Notes: generated by a model not told the origin, from the letters alone. 64,000 bases of DNA from Stappia sp. MMSF_3263 (GCF_030733745.1 NZ_JASHIK010000001.1:248001-312000); one strand, 5' to 3'; numbered from the stretch's first letter, positions 26,790 to 38,401 are shown. Translations and numbers: made by a program.

Positions 26790-27520
26790 ACGGTTGCCCA
26801 TGGATCCCTGCTCTCCGCTTCGCTTCGGCTGGGATGACACGGAGTGGGAGGCGAGGGCCGCTGCCCCGTGCTCAGGCCGCCCCCGAACTTGCCGACGGCA
26901 TTCGGGCCTCCCGCACTCTCAGGCCGTCACCCCGGGCAAGCGCAGCGCGACCCGGGGCCCATTGGTTTCCAGAGCGGAAGCGATGGGGTCGCTGCGGCCG
27001 CGTGCCGGTCCGGGCCGCCAATGTCGGAGGGCTCGATGCCCGCCGCGACCGGCTGCGCCAATCATCTCCGCCGGGGTTGCCCATGGATCCCTGCTCTCCG
27101 CTTCGCTCCGGCTGGGATGACACGGAGCGGGAGGCAAGCGAGGAGGCATTGAATGCCTCTGCCGGGGGGCAATGGCCCACCGCTCTGCGCTTCGCTTCGG
27201 CTGGGATGACACGGAGTGGGAGGCGAGGGCCGCTGCCCCGCGCTCAGGTCGCCCCCGAACTTGCCGACGGCATTCGGGCCTCCCGCACCCTCAGGCCGTC
27301 ACCCCGGGCAAGCGCAGCGCGACCCGGGGCCCATTGGTTTCCAGAGCGGAAGCGATGGGGTCGCTGCGGCCGCGTGCCGGTCCGGGCCGCCTATGTCGGA
27401 GTGCTCGATGCCCGCCGCGACCGGCTGCGCCAATCACCTCCGCCGGGGTTGCCCATGGATCCCTGCCCTCCGCTTCGCTCCGGCTGGGATGACACGGAGC
27501 GGGAGGCGAGGGCGCACGCC
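26790..27520 (+). repeat. Tandem duplication (372-bp period) of the dispersed repeat
   Basis: Module A (gttgcccatggatccctgct, then ccgcttcgctccggctgggatgac) occurs at about 26790-26850, 27070-27130, 27185-27220 (partial) and 27447-27500. Module B (ccccgggcaagcgcagcgcg, then acccggggcccattggtttcc) occurs at 26930 and 27302, exactly 372 bp apart. The block from about 26826 to 27130 and that from about 27198 to 27500 are near-identical by eye. Module B forms a hairpin (CCCCGGG / CCCGGGG). The copies are intergenic, like the related copies at 11.8 and 22.3 kb. Confidence 0.9.
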
Positions 27521-27555
27521 GTCCGCCCCTCGCCAAATCCCACCTCGCAAACGCA

Positions 27556-27581
27556 AATGGGCGGCCCGAGGGCCGCCCATT
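27556..27581 (-). terminator. Terminator downstream of groESL
   Basis: aatgggcggccc-ga-gggccgcccatt, a near-perfect 12-bp inverted repeat. On the - strand it is followed by tgcgtttgcg, a weak U-tract. Likely end of the groESL transcript. Confidence 0.7.
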
Positions 27582-27599
27582 CGTATCTTTTCGAGGACA

Positions 27600-29722
<2,123 letters not shown>

Positions 29723-29806
29723 GTCGTGCTCTTTCCTTTCCTGGCCAGCGTGGTACTCCTTCCCGCGATGCCCCGCCTCGGGGTCGTCGGGAAACCGCAG
29801 ACCACG

Positions 29807-29833
29807 TTGGCACTCTGTGAATGAGAGTGCTAA
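29807..29833. promoter_or_regulatory. CIRCE operator (HrcA site) of groESL
   Basis: ttggcactc-N9-gagtgctaa. This matches the CIRCE consensus TTAGCACTC-N9-GAGTGCTAA with a single mismatch in the left arm, which is the promoter-distal arm for groES. An HrcA repressor is therefore expected in this genome; hrcA is not in the window. Confidence 0.95.
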
Positions 29834-29843
29834 CAGCGGCCTT

Positions 29844-29872
29844 GATGTAGGACGGCCTCCGACGGCTGTCAA
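29844..29872 (-). promoter_or_regulatory. groESL promoter
   Basis: On the - strand TTGACA (29867-29872) and TACATC (29844-29849) are 17 nt apart, placing the CIRCE operator just downstream of the start site, the usual arrangement. Confidence 0.7.
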
Positions 29873-30034
29873 TGACTCCCCGCACGGGTTTTTTGCCGTC
29901 CCCGCCACATTGCCGGATTTTCCCTTGCTGGCGTTCGCAAGCGCCGTCGGCCACTTGGAAAAACTGCGGAATTTCCTTGGCGTTAACGCTTTTTGAAAAC
30001 GGTTTGGCAAGGACGGTCGAATAGTCTTCATTGC

Positions 30035-31666
30035 ATGATGAAGAAACCGCATCTCCTCGCCCGCCTTGCCAACGACCGCCGCGGCAGCATCGTCGTCCCG
30101 CTTGCGGTCTGCACGGGGGTCTGCCTGCTCGTGGTCGGCGCCGGCATCGACTACACCCGCGCCTACAACGTCAAGGTGGACCTGCAGGCGGCGGTGGATG
30201 CGACCGCGCTCGCCGCCAATTACGACAGCAACGGGTTGTCGGAAGCCAAGGTCAAGGCGAATGCCGAGGATTACTTCCGCGCAATCTACAAGGGCGGGAA
30301 CGACGAAGCCGTCGATCTTGACGTTTCGGTGGTCAAGGGGACGGTGACCGTACGGGCGGGAAAGACCGTGCACACGATGCTCGGCAGCGTCATGAACAAG
30401 AGCACGATCGACGTCAGCGTGATGTCGCAGACCGTCGTCGGCAAGGCGACCTTCGACGTCGTCATGGTGCTCGACAATTCCGGCTCCATGGCCGGAAGCA
30501 AGATGAGCACGCTGAAGGATGCCGCCGAGGACCTGACCAAGACGCTGTTCAAGATCAACGAGGACGGCGACAAGAAAGACCGGGTCAGGATCGGTCTGGT
30601 GCCGTTCACCTCCTTCGTCAATGTCGGGACGGACAAGGAATCGGCAAGCTGGATGGACCGCGAGGGCCGCTCGCCGATCCACTGGAAGAATTTCGAGACG
30701 GACGGCAGCGGAAACCCGGATCCCGACGAGTTCGACAACAAGCACCTGGTCAACGGCAAGCCGAGCCGTTTCACCCTGTTCAAGCAGTTGAAGCACACCA
30801 ACTGGCTGGGCTGCGTCGAGGCGCGGCCTATGCCCTATGACGTTGACGACACGCCGCCTTCGACAAGCAATCCGGCGACGCTGTTCGTGCCGGAATTCGC
30901 GCCGGACGAGCCGTCCAATGCGAACAAGAAGTGGGGCGACTACTACTACAACGACTATCTCAATGATGATCGCGGCGCCTGCAAGAAAAAGGCCAAGAAG
31001 GCCTACAAATCTTCCGGCATGAACCAGTGGGAATATGCGCAGAAGCGTCTGTGCAAGTACAAGGACCAGCCGAAGGCCCTGGGCAACACCTGGAACAACG
31101 GTCCCAATTACTGGTGCAAGACCGAGCCGATCACCGACCTGACCGAGAGCAAGTCGACGGTGCTCGCCGCCATCAAGAAGATGAAGGCCGACGGCCACAC
31201 CAATATCCATCAGGGCGCGGTCTGGGGCTGGCGCGTGCTGTCGCCGTCCGAGCCGTTCACCAAGGGCCGCGAGCCGAAAAAGGACTCGGACGAGGAGCAT
31301 GTGCGCGTCCTCATCGTCATGACCGACGGCGAGAACACCTATCAAAGCCAGAGCACGTTCAACAAGACGCGCATCAACGCTTATGGCTACGGCACCGAGC
31401 AGCGGCTCGGCAATGGCGTCGACGACTACTGGGAAATCCAGAACAAGATGGACGAGCGGCTGAAACTGACCTGCAGCAACGCCAAGAAGACAGGCGTTCA
31501 GGTCTATACAGTGGCGTTCCAGATCAACAACAGCAGCACCGTCAGCATGATGCGCGACTGCGCGACGACCCCGTCCATGGCCTTCGACGCGAAGTCGAAT
31601 GGCGACCTGACGGAGGCCTTCGAGCGGATCGCCGAGGAAATCACCAAGCTGCGCCTGCAGATGTAG
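30035..31666 (+). CDS. TadG-like pilus-assembly protein with von Willebrand A domain
   Basis: A 543-residue protein with an N-terminal TadE/TadG-like segment and one membrane helix (about residues 18-38, [20 protein letters not shown]). From about residue 135 there is a vWA domain with the MIDAS motif DNSGSMAGS and a later MTDGEN, so it binds a divalent metal and probably another protein. The insert at about 240-370 is Lys/Tyr/Asn-rich with several cysteines ([27 protein letters not shown]), suggesting disulfides in an exported domain. Start is ATG at 30035. It is divergent from groES with no other tad gene nearby. Confidence 0.82.
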   Translation: MMKKPHLLARLANDRRGSIVVPLAVCTGVCLLVVGAGIDYTRAYNVKVDLQAAVDATALAANYDSNGLSEAKVKANAEDYFRAIYKGGNDEAVDLDVSVVKGTVTVRAGKTVHTMLGSVMNKSTIDVSVMSQTVVGKATFDVVMVLDNSGSMAGSKMSTLKDAAEDLTKTLFKINEDGDKKDRVRIGLVPFTSFVNVGTDKESASWMDREGRSPIHWKNFETDGSGNPDPDEFDNKHLVNGKPSRFTLFKQLKHTNWLGCVEARPMPYDVDDTPPSTSNPATLFVPEFAPDEPSNANKKWGDYYYNDYLNDDRGACKKKAKKAYKSSGMNQWEYAQKRLCKYKDQPKALGNTWNNGPNYWCKTEPITDLTESKSTVLAAIKKMKADGHTNIHQGAVWGWRVLSPSEPFTKGREPKKDSDEEHVRVLIVMTDGENTYQSQSTFNKTRINAYGYGTEQRLGNGVDDYWEIQNKMDERLKLTCSNAKKTGVQVYTVAFQINNSSTVSMMRDCATTPSMAFDAKSNGDLTEAFERIAEEITKLRLQM

Positions 31667-31700
31667 GCCGGGCGCCGCTCCGCCTTTGCGGCCCCAAGGC

Positions 31701-32009
31701 TCAGGACTTCAGCGCGAAGGACCAGGCGGCCGCGATCACCATTCCGGCGGTGATCGCCCAGACCGCGCTTTTCCAACGCAGCATGACGAGCGAGGCCAGC
31801 GCCACCGCGACGGCCTCCCGCAACCCGCCCCTGGCCACCAGCGACGCGACCAGCGCTGCGATCACCGAGATCGACAGGTTGTCGAGGAAATGCTCGACCG
31901 CCGGCGACATTCTCACCCGGCTCATCAGGAACGCGCCGGCAAGGCGACTGCCAAGCGTGATGGCGGCGACCAGCAGGATCGCGGCCCAGGCCGCAAGATC
32001 ACCTGGCAT
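31701..32009 (-). CDS. azlD: AzlD-family membrane protein
   Basis: A 102-residue protein with about four hydrophobic segments; it is the small partner of AzlC in branched-chain amino acid export (YgaH in E. coli). The motif [17 protein letters not shown] followed by [11 protein letters not shown] is typical. It begins 11 bp inside the azlC 3' end, so translation is coupled. The frame is open to 32075, but the family pattern starts at the ATG at 32009. Confidence 0.88.
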   Translation of the reverse strand: MPGDLAAWAAILLVAAITLGSRLAGAFLMSRVRMSPAVEHFLDNLSISVIAALVASLVARGGLREAVAVALASLVMLRWKSAVWAITAGMVIAAAWSFALKS

Positions 32010-32724
32010 GACGCACGCTCCCCGCGATGCCGCCGGCGAGCGCGCCGAGGATGACGTTCCAGCCGGTCGGCACATGGTCGAGCAGGACGACCGCCACCAG
32101 TGCGGCGACCATAACGGGAAGGATCTTCGTCTTGCGCTCGATCTGGCCGGCCACCATGGCGGCGAGAAAGCATGTCATCACCACATCGAGACCGAACGTG
32201 GCGGGCGCCCCGATCAGGCGTCCGGCCAAAGCGCCGATCGCCGTCCCGGCGATCCAGTTCACCCACAGGATCAACCCGCCGCCGAGAAGCACGCCAAGGT
32301 CGCGCTCGCCCGCGCGCAGCGCCATCTGGCCGCTGGCGAAATTGGGATCGCTGAGCAGCGACAGAAGCAGCACCCTGTGGCGGACGGGCAGGGTGTTGAT
32401 CCAGGGCGAGAGGGCCGCGCCCATGACGACATGCCGCGCGTTCACCGCCAGCACCACCAGCGCCAGCGACGCGAAGGCGATCGGGTCCTGCCAGAATTCC
32501 AGCGTGGGAAACTGGGCGGCGCCGGAAAAGACCAGGGCGCTCATGCCGAGCGACTGGATCACCGAAAGACCGCGCTCGGACGCTGCCACGCCGAACGCGA
32601 TGCCGAAGGGGATGACGAAGATCGCCACCGGCAGCAGCGTGCGCACGCCGCGCCAGGTGCCGGCCGGGCTCAGGACCAGCCTGCCTCCGGGCGGCTCCGG
32701 GGCGGGAGAAGGGGTCTGTGTCAT
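31999..32724 (-). CDS. azlC: AzlC-family branched-chain amino acid exporter subunit
   Basis: A 241-residue membrane protein (YgaZ-like) with about five or six helices. It exports branched-chain amino acids together with AzlD. Characteristic stretches are IPFGIAFGVAASERGLS, FSGAAQFPTLEFW and NARHVVMGAALSPWI. It lies upstream of and overlaps azlD. An Lrp-type regulator is often associated with this pair, but none is present here. Confidence 0.92.
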   Translation of the reverse strand: MTQTPSPAPEPPGGRLVLSPAGTWRGVRTLLPVAIFVIPFGIAFGVAASERGLSVIQSLGMSALVFSGAAQFPTLEFWQDPIAFASLALVVLAVNARHVVMGAALSPWINTLPVRHRVLLLSLLSDPNFASGQMALRAGERDLGVLLGGGLILWVNWIAGTAIGALAGRLIGAPATFGLDVVMTCFLAAMVAGQIERKTKILPVMVAALVAVVLLDHVPTGWNVILGALAGGIAGSVRHAR

Positions 32725-32777
32725 TCTCGGCCTGTTCGTCCTGTGCGCGCCCCGTGGGGGCGCAGGGCGCGGCCGGG

Positions 32778-33407
32778 TCAGTTGGCGGCGCGCACCGTGA
32801 AGGGCAGGGTCACGTCCGCGGTCTTTCCGCTCGCCGTGTCGGTGAGTTTGGTCACCAGGGCGTAGTCCCCAGCGCGCAGCCCCTCGAAGGCGAACCGCAG
32901 CGTGGCGTGGAACTCGCGCAGCTTTTCGCGGCTGTCGGCGGTGAGTTCGGCAAACCCGGTCTGGGCGGCGAGCACCTGTCCCGAGGTGTTGAGGAGTTCG
33001 AAATCGGCAACCAGCCGGACGCCGTAACCCAGATCCGTCTCGACATAACCGAACCCGACGGGTCGGGTATAGACGGTGAGCGTCTCGCCCTCGATGAAGA
33101 CGGCCTCGGTGCGCGGCGTGTAGCGGCCGAAACCGGCGACCTCGCCATCGACGAAGGTGGCGGTGGCCAGCGACAGGGGCGCCTGCGCCCAGGCGGCATC
33201 AAGACCCGCATAGGCGGAGGCGAGCGCTTCGGGAAGGGCGGGGGAGACGGGCTGTTGCGCGGAGGCCGTCCCCGGGGCTGCCGAAAGGGCGAGCATGGCG
33301 GCAAGCGCGCAGGCGCTTGCAAGGCGTGACGCATATCGTCCCGCGCTGCCTTGCGCCCGTGTCCCGAAAGGTCCGCTGTCGCGGTCCGTCAATCCACCCC
33401 TGATCAT
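32778..33407 (-). CDS. Secreted hypothetical protein
   Basis: A 209-residue protein with a signal peptide (hydrophobic LASACALAAMLALS, cleavage near ASA-QQ). The mature part is predicted to be mostly beta-strand (VYTRPVGFGYVETDLGYGVR and ADFELLNTSGQVLAAQTGFA) and may be a beta-sandwich. I do not recognise a named family. ATG at 33407 follows CAGGGCGGGGCAGAC. It is downstream of the sigma-54 activator on the same strand, separated by a weak hairpin near 33432-33453. Confidence 0.65.
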   Translation of the reverse strand: MIRGGLTDRDSGPFGTRAQGSAGRYASRLASACALAAMLALSAAPGTASAQQPVSPALPEALASAYAGLDAAWAQAPLSLATATFVDGEVAGFGRYTPRTEAVFIEGETLTVYTRPVGFGYVETDLGYGVRLVADFELLNTSGQVLAAQTGFAELTADSREKLREFHATLRFAFEGLRAGDYALVTKLTDTASGKTADVTLPFTVRAAN

Positions 33408-33487
33408 GTCTGCCCCGCCCTGGTAAAGCCCCGCAAATGCGTATTTTGCGGCGCACCGTATAGAACGGACCGGGGAAAACAACAAGA

Positions 33488-34969
33488 TTATCCGGCAAAA
33501 CCGGTGAACGGAGCGAAGCCTTCGCCCTCTGGACGCCCGCTCCATGACTGGCGCTTGCGATAGATTGTCGAGGGGCTGATTTCCAGTGCCGCCGCGGCCT
33601 TGGCGATGTTGCCGTCGAACGCGTCGAGCGCGTCCTCGATGATGCGCTTTTCCTGCGCCCAAAGCGGCTCGATCTCGCCGCCGCGCCGGCGTTGCTGCAT
33701 CGCCGCCGCCTGGCGGACGGCATCCTGGCGGTACGACAGGCCTTCCCCGGAGAGGAACGCGGGCAGCATCGCCGCCGTCAGGGCATCGCCGTCATTGAGG
33801 ACGACCGCCTGGCGGATGGCGTTCTCGAGCTGGCGCACATTGCCCGGCCAGTCATAGGTGAGCAGCTTTTCGCCCGCGCAAGGCGCGATGCCGGTGAAGG
33901 CGCGGCCTTCCTCGCCGGCGTGACGGGCGAGGAAAGTGCCGGCCAGCGGCAGGATGTCCTCGCGTCGGTCGCGCAGCGCCGGAAGGCGGATCGGCAACAC
34001 ATGCAGGCGGTAGAACAGGTCCTCGCGGAACCGGGCGGCGGCGATTTCCGCGTGCGGGTCCCGGTTGGTCGCGCAAAGGATGCGCACGTCGACGGGACGC
34101 GGCCGGGTGTCGCCGATGCGCTGGACGGTGCCGGTCTGCACGAAGCGCAGGAGCTTCGATTGCAGCGCCATGTCCATCTCCCCGATCTCGTCGAGGAACA
34201 GCGTGCCCTTGTCGGCCAGCTCGGCGGCTCCCGGGCGGCTTTCCGAAGCGCCGGTGAAGGCGCCGCGAACGTGGCCGAAAATCTCGCTCTCCATCAGCTC
34301 GCCTGGAATGGCGGCGCAGTTGATGGCGATGAAGGGCGCCTCGCGGCGCGGCGACCTGGCGTGGATGGCGGCGGCGCAAAGTTCCTTGCCGCTGCCGGAT
34401 TCGCCGGTGACGAAGACCGGGGCGGAAGACGGCGCGATGCGGCGGATCTGGTCATAGACCTCGCGCATGCGGGCCGATCCGCCGACGAAGCCTTCGAACC
34501 GGTAGGGTTCCTCCGGCGCGCCGCCCGCCTGGCCGCGTCCGGGAATGCGCCGGCCGGCCTCGTCGCGCGGAACGCGGATGTTCTGGATCAGGAAGCGGTC
34601 GATGCGCTCGGCCACGGCAACAGGGTCGGCGGGAACGGAGATGACGTCATGCGCGCCGGCCTCCATCGCGGCCAGGCTGCGGGTCAGCGAACCGCGCGAA
34701 CTCACCGCCATCAGCATGGCTTGCGGCTGGGCGGCGGCAAGCCGCGAAAGGTGCCCGTCCTGCCCGAGCGTCTCCAGGTCGACGATCATCACGTCGGGAC
34801 GGACCTGGGTGCTCGCGGCGTAGAATGGCTCGAAACTGTGATAGGCGACCGGTGCCGCACACGCGTGGTCCATCGCATCGACGATGGAACCGGCGAGCGT
34901 GCGCGTGACACCCTCGCCATCGAGTATGGCCAGTCGGATTTGCCCCGCAGCGCCATGCATGGATTCCAT
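33488..34969 (-). CDS. Sigma-54-dependent response regulator (NtrC family)
   Basis: A 493-residue transcription activator with three domains. Residues about 10-130 form a receiver-like domain, about 160-390 the AAA+ core, and about 440-475 a Fis-type HTH (DGNIAKAAAALEISPSTIYR). The core is complete: Walker A GESGSGKE, sigma-54-contacting GAFTGAS, Walker B GTLFLDEIGEM and DWPGNVRQLENA. The receiver keeps a possible phospho-Asp (MIVDLET), but its usual C-terminal Lys-Pro reads SVPADP and the acidic pair reads DGE, so phosphorylation is doubtful. It is divergent from the HlyD/ABC exporter genes, plausible targets. No histidine kinase is adjacent. Confidence 0.9.
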   Translation of the reverse strand: MESMHGAAGQIRLAILDGEGVTRTLAGSIVDAMDHACAAPVAYHSFEPFYAASTQVRPDVMIVDLETLGQDGHLSRLAAAQPQAMLMAVSSRGSLTRSLAAMEAGAHDVISVPADPVAVAERIDRFLIQNIRVPRDEAGRRIPGRGQAGGAPEEPYRFEGFVGGSARMREVYDQIRRIAPSSAPVFVTGESGSGKELCAAAIHARSPRREAPFIAINCAAIPGELMESEIFGHVRGAFTGASESRPGAAELADKGTLFLDEIGEMDMALQSKLLRFVQTGTVQRIGDTRPRPVDVRILCATNRDPHAEIAAARFREDLFYRLHVLPIRLPALRDRREDILPLAGTFLARHAGEEGRAFTGIAPCAGEKLLTYDWPGNVRQLENAIRQAVVLNDGDALTAAMLPAFLSGEGLSYRQDAVRQAAAMQQRRRGGEIEPLWAQEKRIIEDALDAFDGNIAKAAAALEISPSTIYRKRQSWSGRPEGEGFAPFTGFAG

Positions 34970-35185
34970 GCTTTGGCGACCCCCTTCTTTGCAGCCGAAC
35001 GAACGGCATCGATTTGATTTGCCGTCAGATTCTTGATCGCACATGGTAAACAAAGTGTTTCCGCCCGCGCTATTGGCCCGTATGGGTTGCGAAGTTCTGC
35101 GGATAGGTGCTCCGGCCCGGTGGTGCTAGGGTCGCCGCCGGTCGGTTCGACCATCCGGTTTCAAGACATCCAGGGATTCTTGCAG

Positions 35186-36229
35186 ATGAGACGCCTCCTG
35201 ACCCTGCTCCTGCTGGTTCTTGCTGGTAGCGGTGCCTACGCGGCCTATCATGTCTGGTCGTCACGTCCGCTCGAGGTGACGATCGTGCGCCCGCACATGG
35301 GAAGCGCCGCGGACGTCGTCTACGCCACCGGCGTGGTCGAGCCGGTGCGCTGGGCCAAGGTGACGAGCGTCCTGCGCGAGCGGATCGTCGAGCTGTGCAG
35401 CTGCGAGGGCGAGGCGGTGGAGGCGGGCGAGGTCATCGGCCGGCTGGATTCCTCCGCCGCCCGCGCCACGCTCGCCGAACTGGAAGCCCGCGCCCAGCTT
35501 TCGGAACAGGAGCTCGAGCGTGCCGCGGGCCTGCTCGAGCGGCGGGTGACCTCGCGCAGCGCCTTCGACAAGGCGGAGAACGACCATTCCCGCAACATCG
35601 CGCTGGTCGCCGCGCAGCGGGCGCGGCTCGGCGACTACGAGCTGCGCGCGCCGATGGACGGCCAGGTGCTGCGCCGCGACGGCGAGGTCGGCGAGGTGGC
35701 CGAGCCCGGCTCCGTGCTGTTCTGGGTCGGCCAGGCCCGGCCGTTGCAGATCGTCGCCGACGTCAACGAGGAGGACATCCCGCTGGTGCGCACCGGCCAG
35801 GAGACAGTGGTGCGTGCCGACGCCTTTCCGCAGGCGACCTTCGATGCCAGGGTCGACAGGATCACGCCGAAAGGCGATCCGGTGCTCAAGACCTACCGGG
35901 TCTATCTCGCCTTCCCGCAGGAGACGCCGCTGATGATCGGCATGACCAGCGACGTCAACATCGTCGTGCGCGAGGTGCCCGAGACCATGCTGGTGCCGCT
36001 TGCCGCGCTCGACGGCGACAAGGTGCTGGTGCTGGGAGCTGACGGCATGCTGGAGGAACGGGTGTTGGAGGTGGGCATTCGCGGCGTCGACGAGGTCGAG
36101 GTGCTGTCGGGCCTGACGCTTGACGAGCGCGTCGTCTCCCCCTGGGCGGAAGGGCTGGCAGCGGGGATGCGCGCCCGCCCCGCCGCTGGCGATGAAGCGG
36201 GTGATGACGCTGGCAGGACTGGCGGCTGA
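35186..36229 (+). CDS. HlyD-like periplasmic adaptor of an ABC exporter
   Basis: A 347-residue membrane-fusion protein. It has an N-terminal anchor (RRLLTLLLLVLAGSGAYAAY), a lipoyl half-motif with helical hairpin (RATLAELEARAQLSEQELER) and the second lipoyl strand GDYELRAPMDGQVLRRDGEV. Beta-barrel and membrane-proximal domains follow. It bridges an inner-membrane ABC transporter to the outer membrane. ATG at 35186 is the start that yields the anchor. The permease starts 3 bp downstream and the ATPase overlaps it; this order is like DevBCA/MacAB exporters. A Cys pair (ELCSCEG, about residues 71-73) is unusual for the family. Confidence 0.88.
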   Translation: MRRLLTLLLLVLAGSGAYAAYHVWSSRPLEVTIVRPHMGSAADVVYATGVVEPVRWAKVTSVLRERIVELCSCEGEAVEAGEVIGRLDSSAARATLAELEARAQLSEQELERAAGLLERRVTSRSAFDKAENDHSRNIALVAAQRARLGDYELRAPMDGQVLRRDGEVGEVAEPGSVLFWVGQARPLQIVADVNEEDIPLVRTGQETVVRADAFPQATFDARVDRITPKGDPVLKTYRVYLAFPQETPLMIGMTSDVNIVVREVPETMLVPLAALDGDKVLVLGADGMLEERVLEVGIRGVDEVEVLSGLTLDERVVSPWAEGLAAGMRARPAAGDEAGDDAGRTGG

Positions 36230-36232
36230 ACC

Positions 36233-37471
36233 ATGCCCCTGGTCTTGTCCATCGCCCTCACTCATATCGGCGGTCGGCTGCGGCAAAGCATCATCTCGGT
36301 GCTCGGGGTGATGCTCGGCGTCGGCTTTTCCATCGCCATGGCCTCGCTGATGCAGGGCTCGCAGGACGACTTCATCGCCACCCTGATAGATGCGATCCCG
36401 CATGTCGAGGTGAGCGACGACCGCCGCGAGGCCGCCCCGCCGCCTGCGGCGGAACGCTTCGGCGCCGTCAATGTCATCGGCGCAAGGCCCGACGACGACA
36501 CGCGCGGCCTGCGCAATCCCGTCCGGCTGGAGGCGATGCTGGAAAGCTGGCTGCCGGGCCGCATGGCCGCCTCGCTTTCCGGCCAGGCGGTGCTGCGCTA
36601 CGGCGGGCGCGACGTGGCGCTGTCGCTGACGGGCATCGATCCGGCCACCTACCTGCGCGTCTCCACCATCGGCGAGGACATGCGCGAAGGCTCGTTCATG
36701 GAGCTTGCCGCCAATCTCAACGGCATCGTCGTCGGCGACGGCGTGACCGAAAAGCTCGGTGCCAGGCTCGGCGACACGATCGCGGTCTCGACCTCGGCCG
36801 GCGCGGTCCGGCGGCTGAAGATCGTCGGCACCTTCCACACCGGCGTGACCCAGGCGGACGAGGCCACCGGCTTCACGGTGCTGAAGACGGCGCAGGTGCT
36901 GTTCGCCCGGCCGAACGTGATCAACCGGCTGGCCATCCGCCTCGACGACGTCAACGCGGCGCGCGCGGTCGCCGCCCGCGTCGAGCGCATGACCGGCTAC
37001 CGCGCGACCTCCTGGCAGGAGGCCAACGAGAGCCTGATGGAGGTGCTCGTGGTGCGCAACATCATCATGTACACGGTGGTTGGAGCGATCCTGCTGGTCG
37101 CCGGTTTCGGCATCTTCACAATCGTCTCGACCATCGTCCACGAAAAGGCGCGCGACATTGCCATTCTCAAGTCGCTGGGTTTCGAGCAGCGCGATATCCG
37201 TCGGATCTTCCTGACCGAGGGACTGGCGATCGGGGCGCTGGGCTCCGTTCTCGGCTCCGCTCTCGGCTACGGGTTGTGCGTGGGCCTCGGGTCGCTGACC
37301 TTCGAGGTGAAAACCAACATCGAGATGACCTCGCTGCCGCTCGCCTACAGCCCGCTGCACTATGCGATTGCCTGCGGCTTCGCGCTGTTTTCCTCCGGCA
37401 TCGCCGGCTACGTGCCGGCGCGCAAGGCGGCCTCCCTCAATCCGGTCGAGATCATCCGGGGGGCCTCGTGA
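36233..37471 (+). CDS. ABC transporter permease (FtsX/MacB family)
   Basis: A 412-residue permease with one N-terminal helix (about 15-38), a large periplasmic MacB-type domain (about 40-265) and three C-terminal helices holding the FtsX fold (VGAILLVAGFGIFTIVSTIV, KARDIAILKSLGFEQRDIRR, and a final helix near PARKAASLNPVEIIRG). It lies 3 bp after the adaptor gene. The last codons overlap the ATPase GTG start. Predicted to export a lipid, peptide or siderophore; the cargo is unknown. Confidence 0.9.
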   Translation: MPLVLSIALTHIGGRLRQSIISVLGVMLGVGFSIAMASLMQGSQDDFIATLIDAIPHVEVSDDRREAAPPPAAERFGAVNVIGARPDDDTRGLRNPVRLEAMLESWLPGRMAASLSGQAVLRYGGRDVALSLTGIDPATYLRVSTIGEDMREGSFMELAANLNGIVVGDGVTEKLGARLGDTIAVSTSAGAVRRLKIVGTFHTGVTQADEATGFTVLKTAQVLFARPNVINRLAIRLDDVNAARAVAARVERMTGYRATSWQEANESLMEVLVVRNIIMYTVVGAILLVAGFGIFTIVSTIVHEKARDIAILKSLGFEQRDIRRIFLTEGLAIGALGSVLGSALGYGLCVGLGSLTFEVKTNIEMTSLPLAYSPLHYAIACGFALFSSGIAGYVPARKAASLNPVEIIRGAS

Positions 37472-38181
37472 GCGCGCCGCCGGCAACCGGCTCCGATGCC
37501 GCCCGGGTGCCGCTCATCGAAGCGCGCGGGCTGACCCGCGTGCTGCCCGGCACCGTGCCTGTGACGCTGGTGCGCGGCATCGACCTTGCGATCCAGCCGG
37601 GCGAGTTCGTCGCCATCACCGGTCCGTCGGGCTCGGGCAAGTCGTCGCTGCTTTATCTGCTCGGCCTGCTCGACGTGCCCAGCGAAGGCGAGGTGCTGGT
37701 CGAGGGCGAGGCGACGCACCGCCTGTCGGAGGCGCGCCGCGCGCGCATGCGCCTCGCGTCTCTCGGCTTCGTCTTCCAGTTCCACTTTCTCCTGCCGGAA
37801 TTCACGGTGGCGGAGAACGTGATGATCCCGATGCGAAAGCTCGCCCGCCTGTCGCGCGGCGAAATGCGCGCGCGTGCCGAAAGCCTGCTTGCCGAGCTTG
37901 GCCTGGCCGACCACGCCGACAAGCTGCCCGACCAGCTCTCCGGCGGTCAGCGCCAGCGCGTCGCGGTGGCCCGGGCGCTGGCCAACGAGCCGCCGGCGAT
38001 TCTCGCCGACGAGCCGACCGGCAGCCTCGACAGCAAGTCCTCCGAACAGGTGTTCGAGATCCTGCGCGCGCTGGTCGACGACCACGGCAAGACGGTGATC
38101 GCCGTCACCCACGATCTCGACATGGCGGCACGCATGGACCGACGCCTGCACCTGGTCGACGGGATGCTGGCCGACCCGTGA
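37468..38181 (+). CDS. ABC transporter ATP-binding protein (LolD/MacB type)
   Basis: A 237-residue nucleotide-binding subunit. Walker A is TGPSGSGKSS, the signature is LSGGQRQRVAVARAL, Walker B is AILADEPTGSLDS, and the H-loop is VTHDLDMA. The start is GTG at 37468, overlapping the permease stop (GTGA), so the three-gene exporter is translationally coupled. Sequence type is the LolD/DevA branch that works with FtsX-like permeases. Confidence 0.94.
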   Translation: MSAPPATGSDAARVPLIEARGLTRVLPGTVPVTLVRGIDLAIQPGEFVAITGPSGSGKSSLLYLLGLLDVPSEGEVLVEGEATHRLSEARRARMRLASLGFVFQFHFLLPEFTVAENVMIPMRKLARLSRGEMRARAESLLAELGLADHADKLPDQLSGGQRQRVAVARALANEPPAILADEPTGSLDSKSSEQVFEILRALVDDHGKTVIAVTHDLDMAARMDRRLHLVDGMLADP

Positions 38182-38203
38182 GGACGAACGGGGGAAGGGA
38201 GGC

Positions 38204-38401
38204 TCAGCCGGCGACGACGTCGTAGCCGGCCGCCTCGATCGCCTCGACGATGCGGGCCTGCGGCAGGGTGGTCTCGATCGCCGCCTTGCCGCTGGCCAGG
38301 TCGATCTCGGCGCTTGCCGCCTGGTCGGCGGCGAGGATCGCCTTTTTCACCGAGGCGACGCATCCGCCGCAGGTCATGCCTTCGATCCTGATTTCGATCA
38401 T
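38204..38401 (-). CDS. Heavy-metal-associated domain protein (CopZ-like)
   Basis: A 65-residue ferredoxin-fold metal chaperone. The metal motif is GMTCGGCVASV (CxxC) after the first strand, and it ends in EAIEAAGYDVV as in CopZ/Atx1 domains. It probably binds Cu(I). No copper ATPase is visible in the window, although this protein is normally its partner. It is convergent with the ABC ATPase gene. Confidence 0.9.
   Translation of the reverse strand: MIEIRIEGMTCGGCVASVKKAILAADQAASAEIDLASGKAAIETTLPQARIVEAIEAAGYDVVAG

Noticed and set aside
26790-27520. Possible insertion sequence or integrated element
   Set aside because: No transposase, terminal inverted repeats or target duplications; it is a non-coding repeat.
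35261-37486. Open - strand frame of 741 aa opposite the HlyD and permease genes
   Set aside because: Antisense shadow; low-complexity translation rich in Asp, His and Arg.
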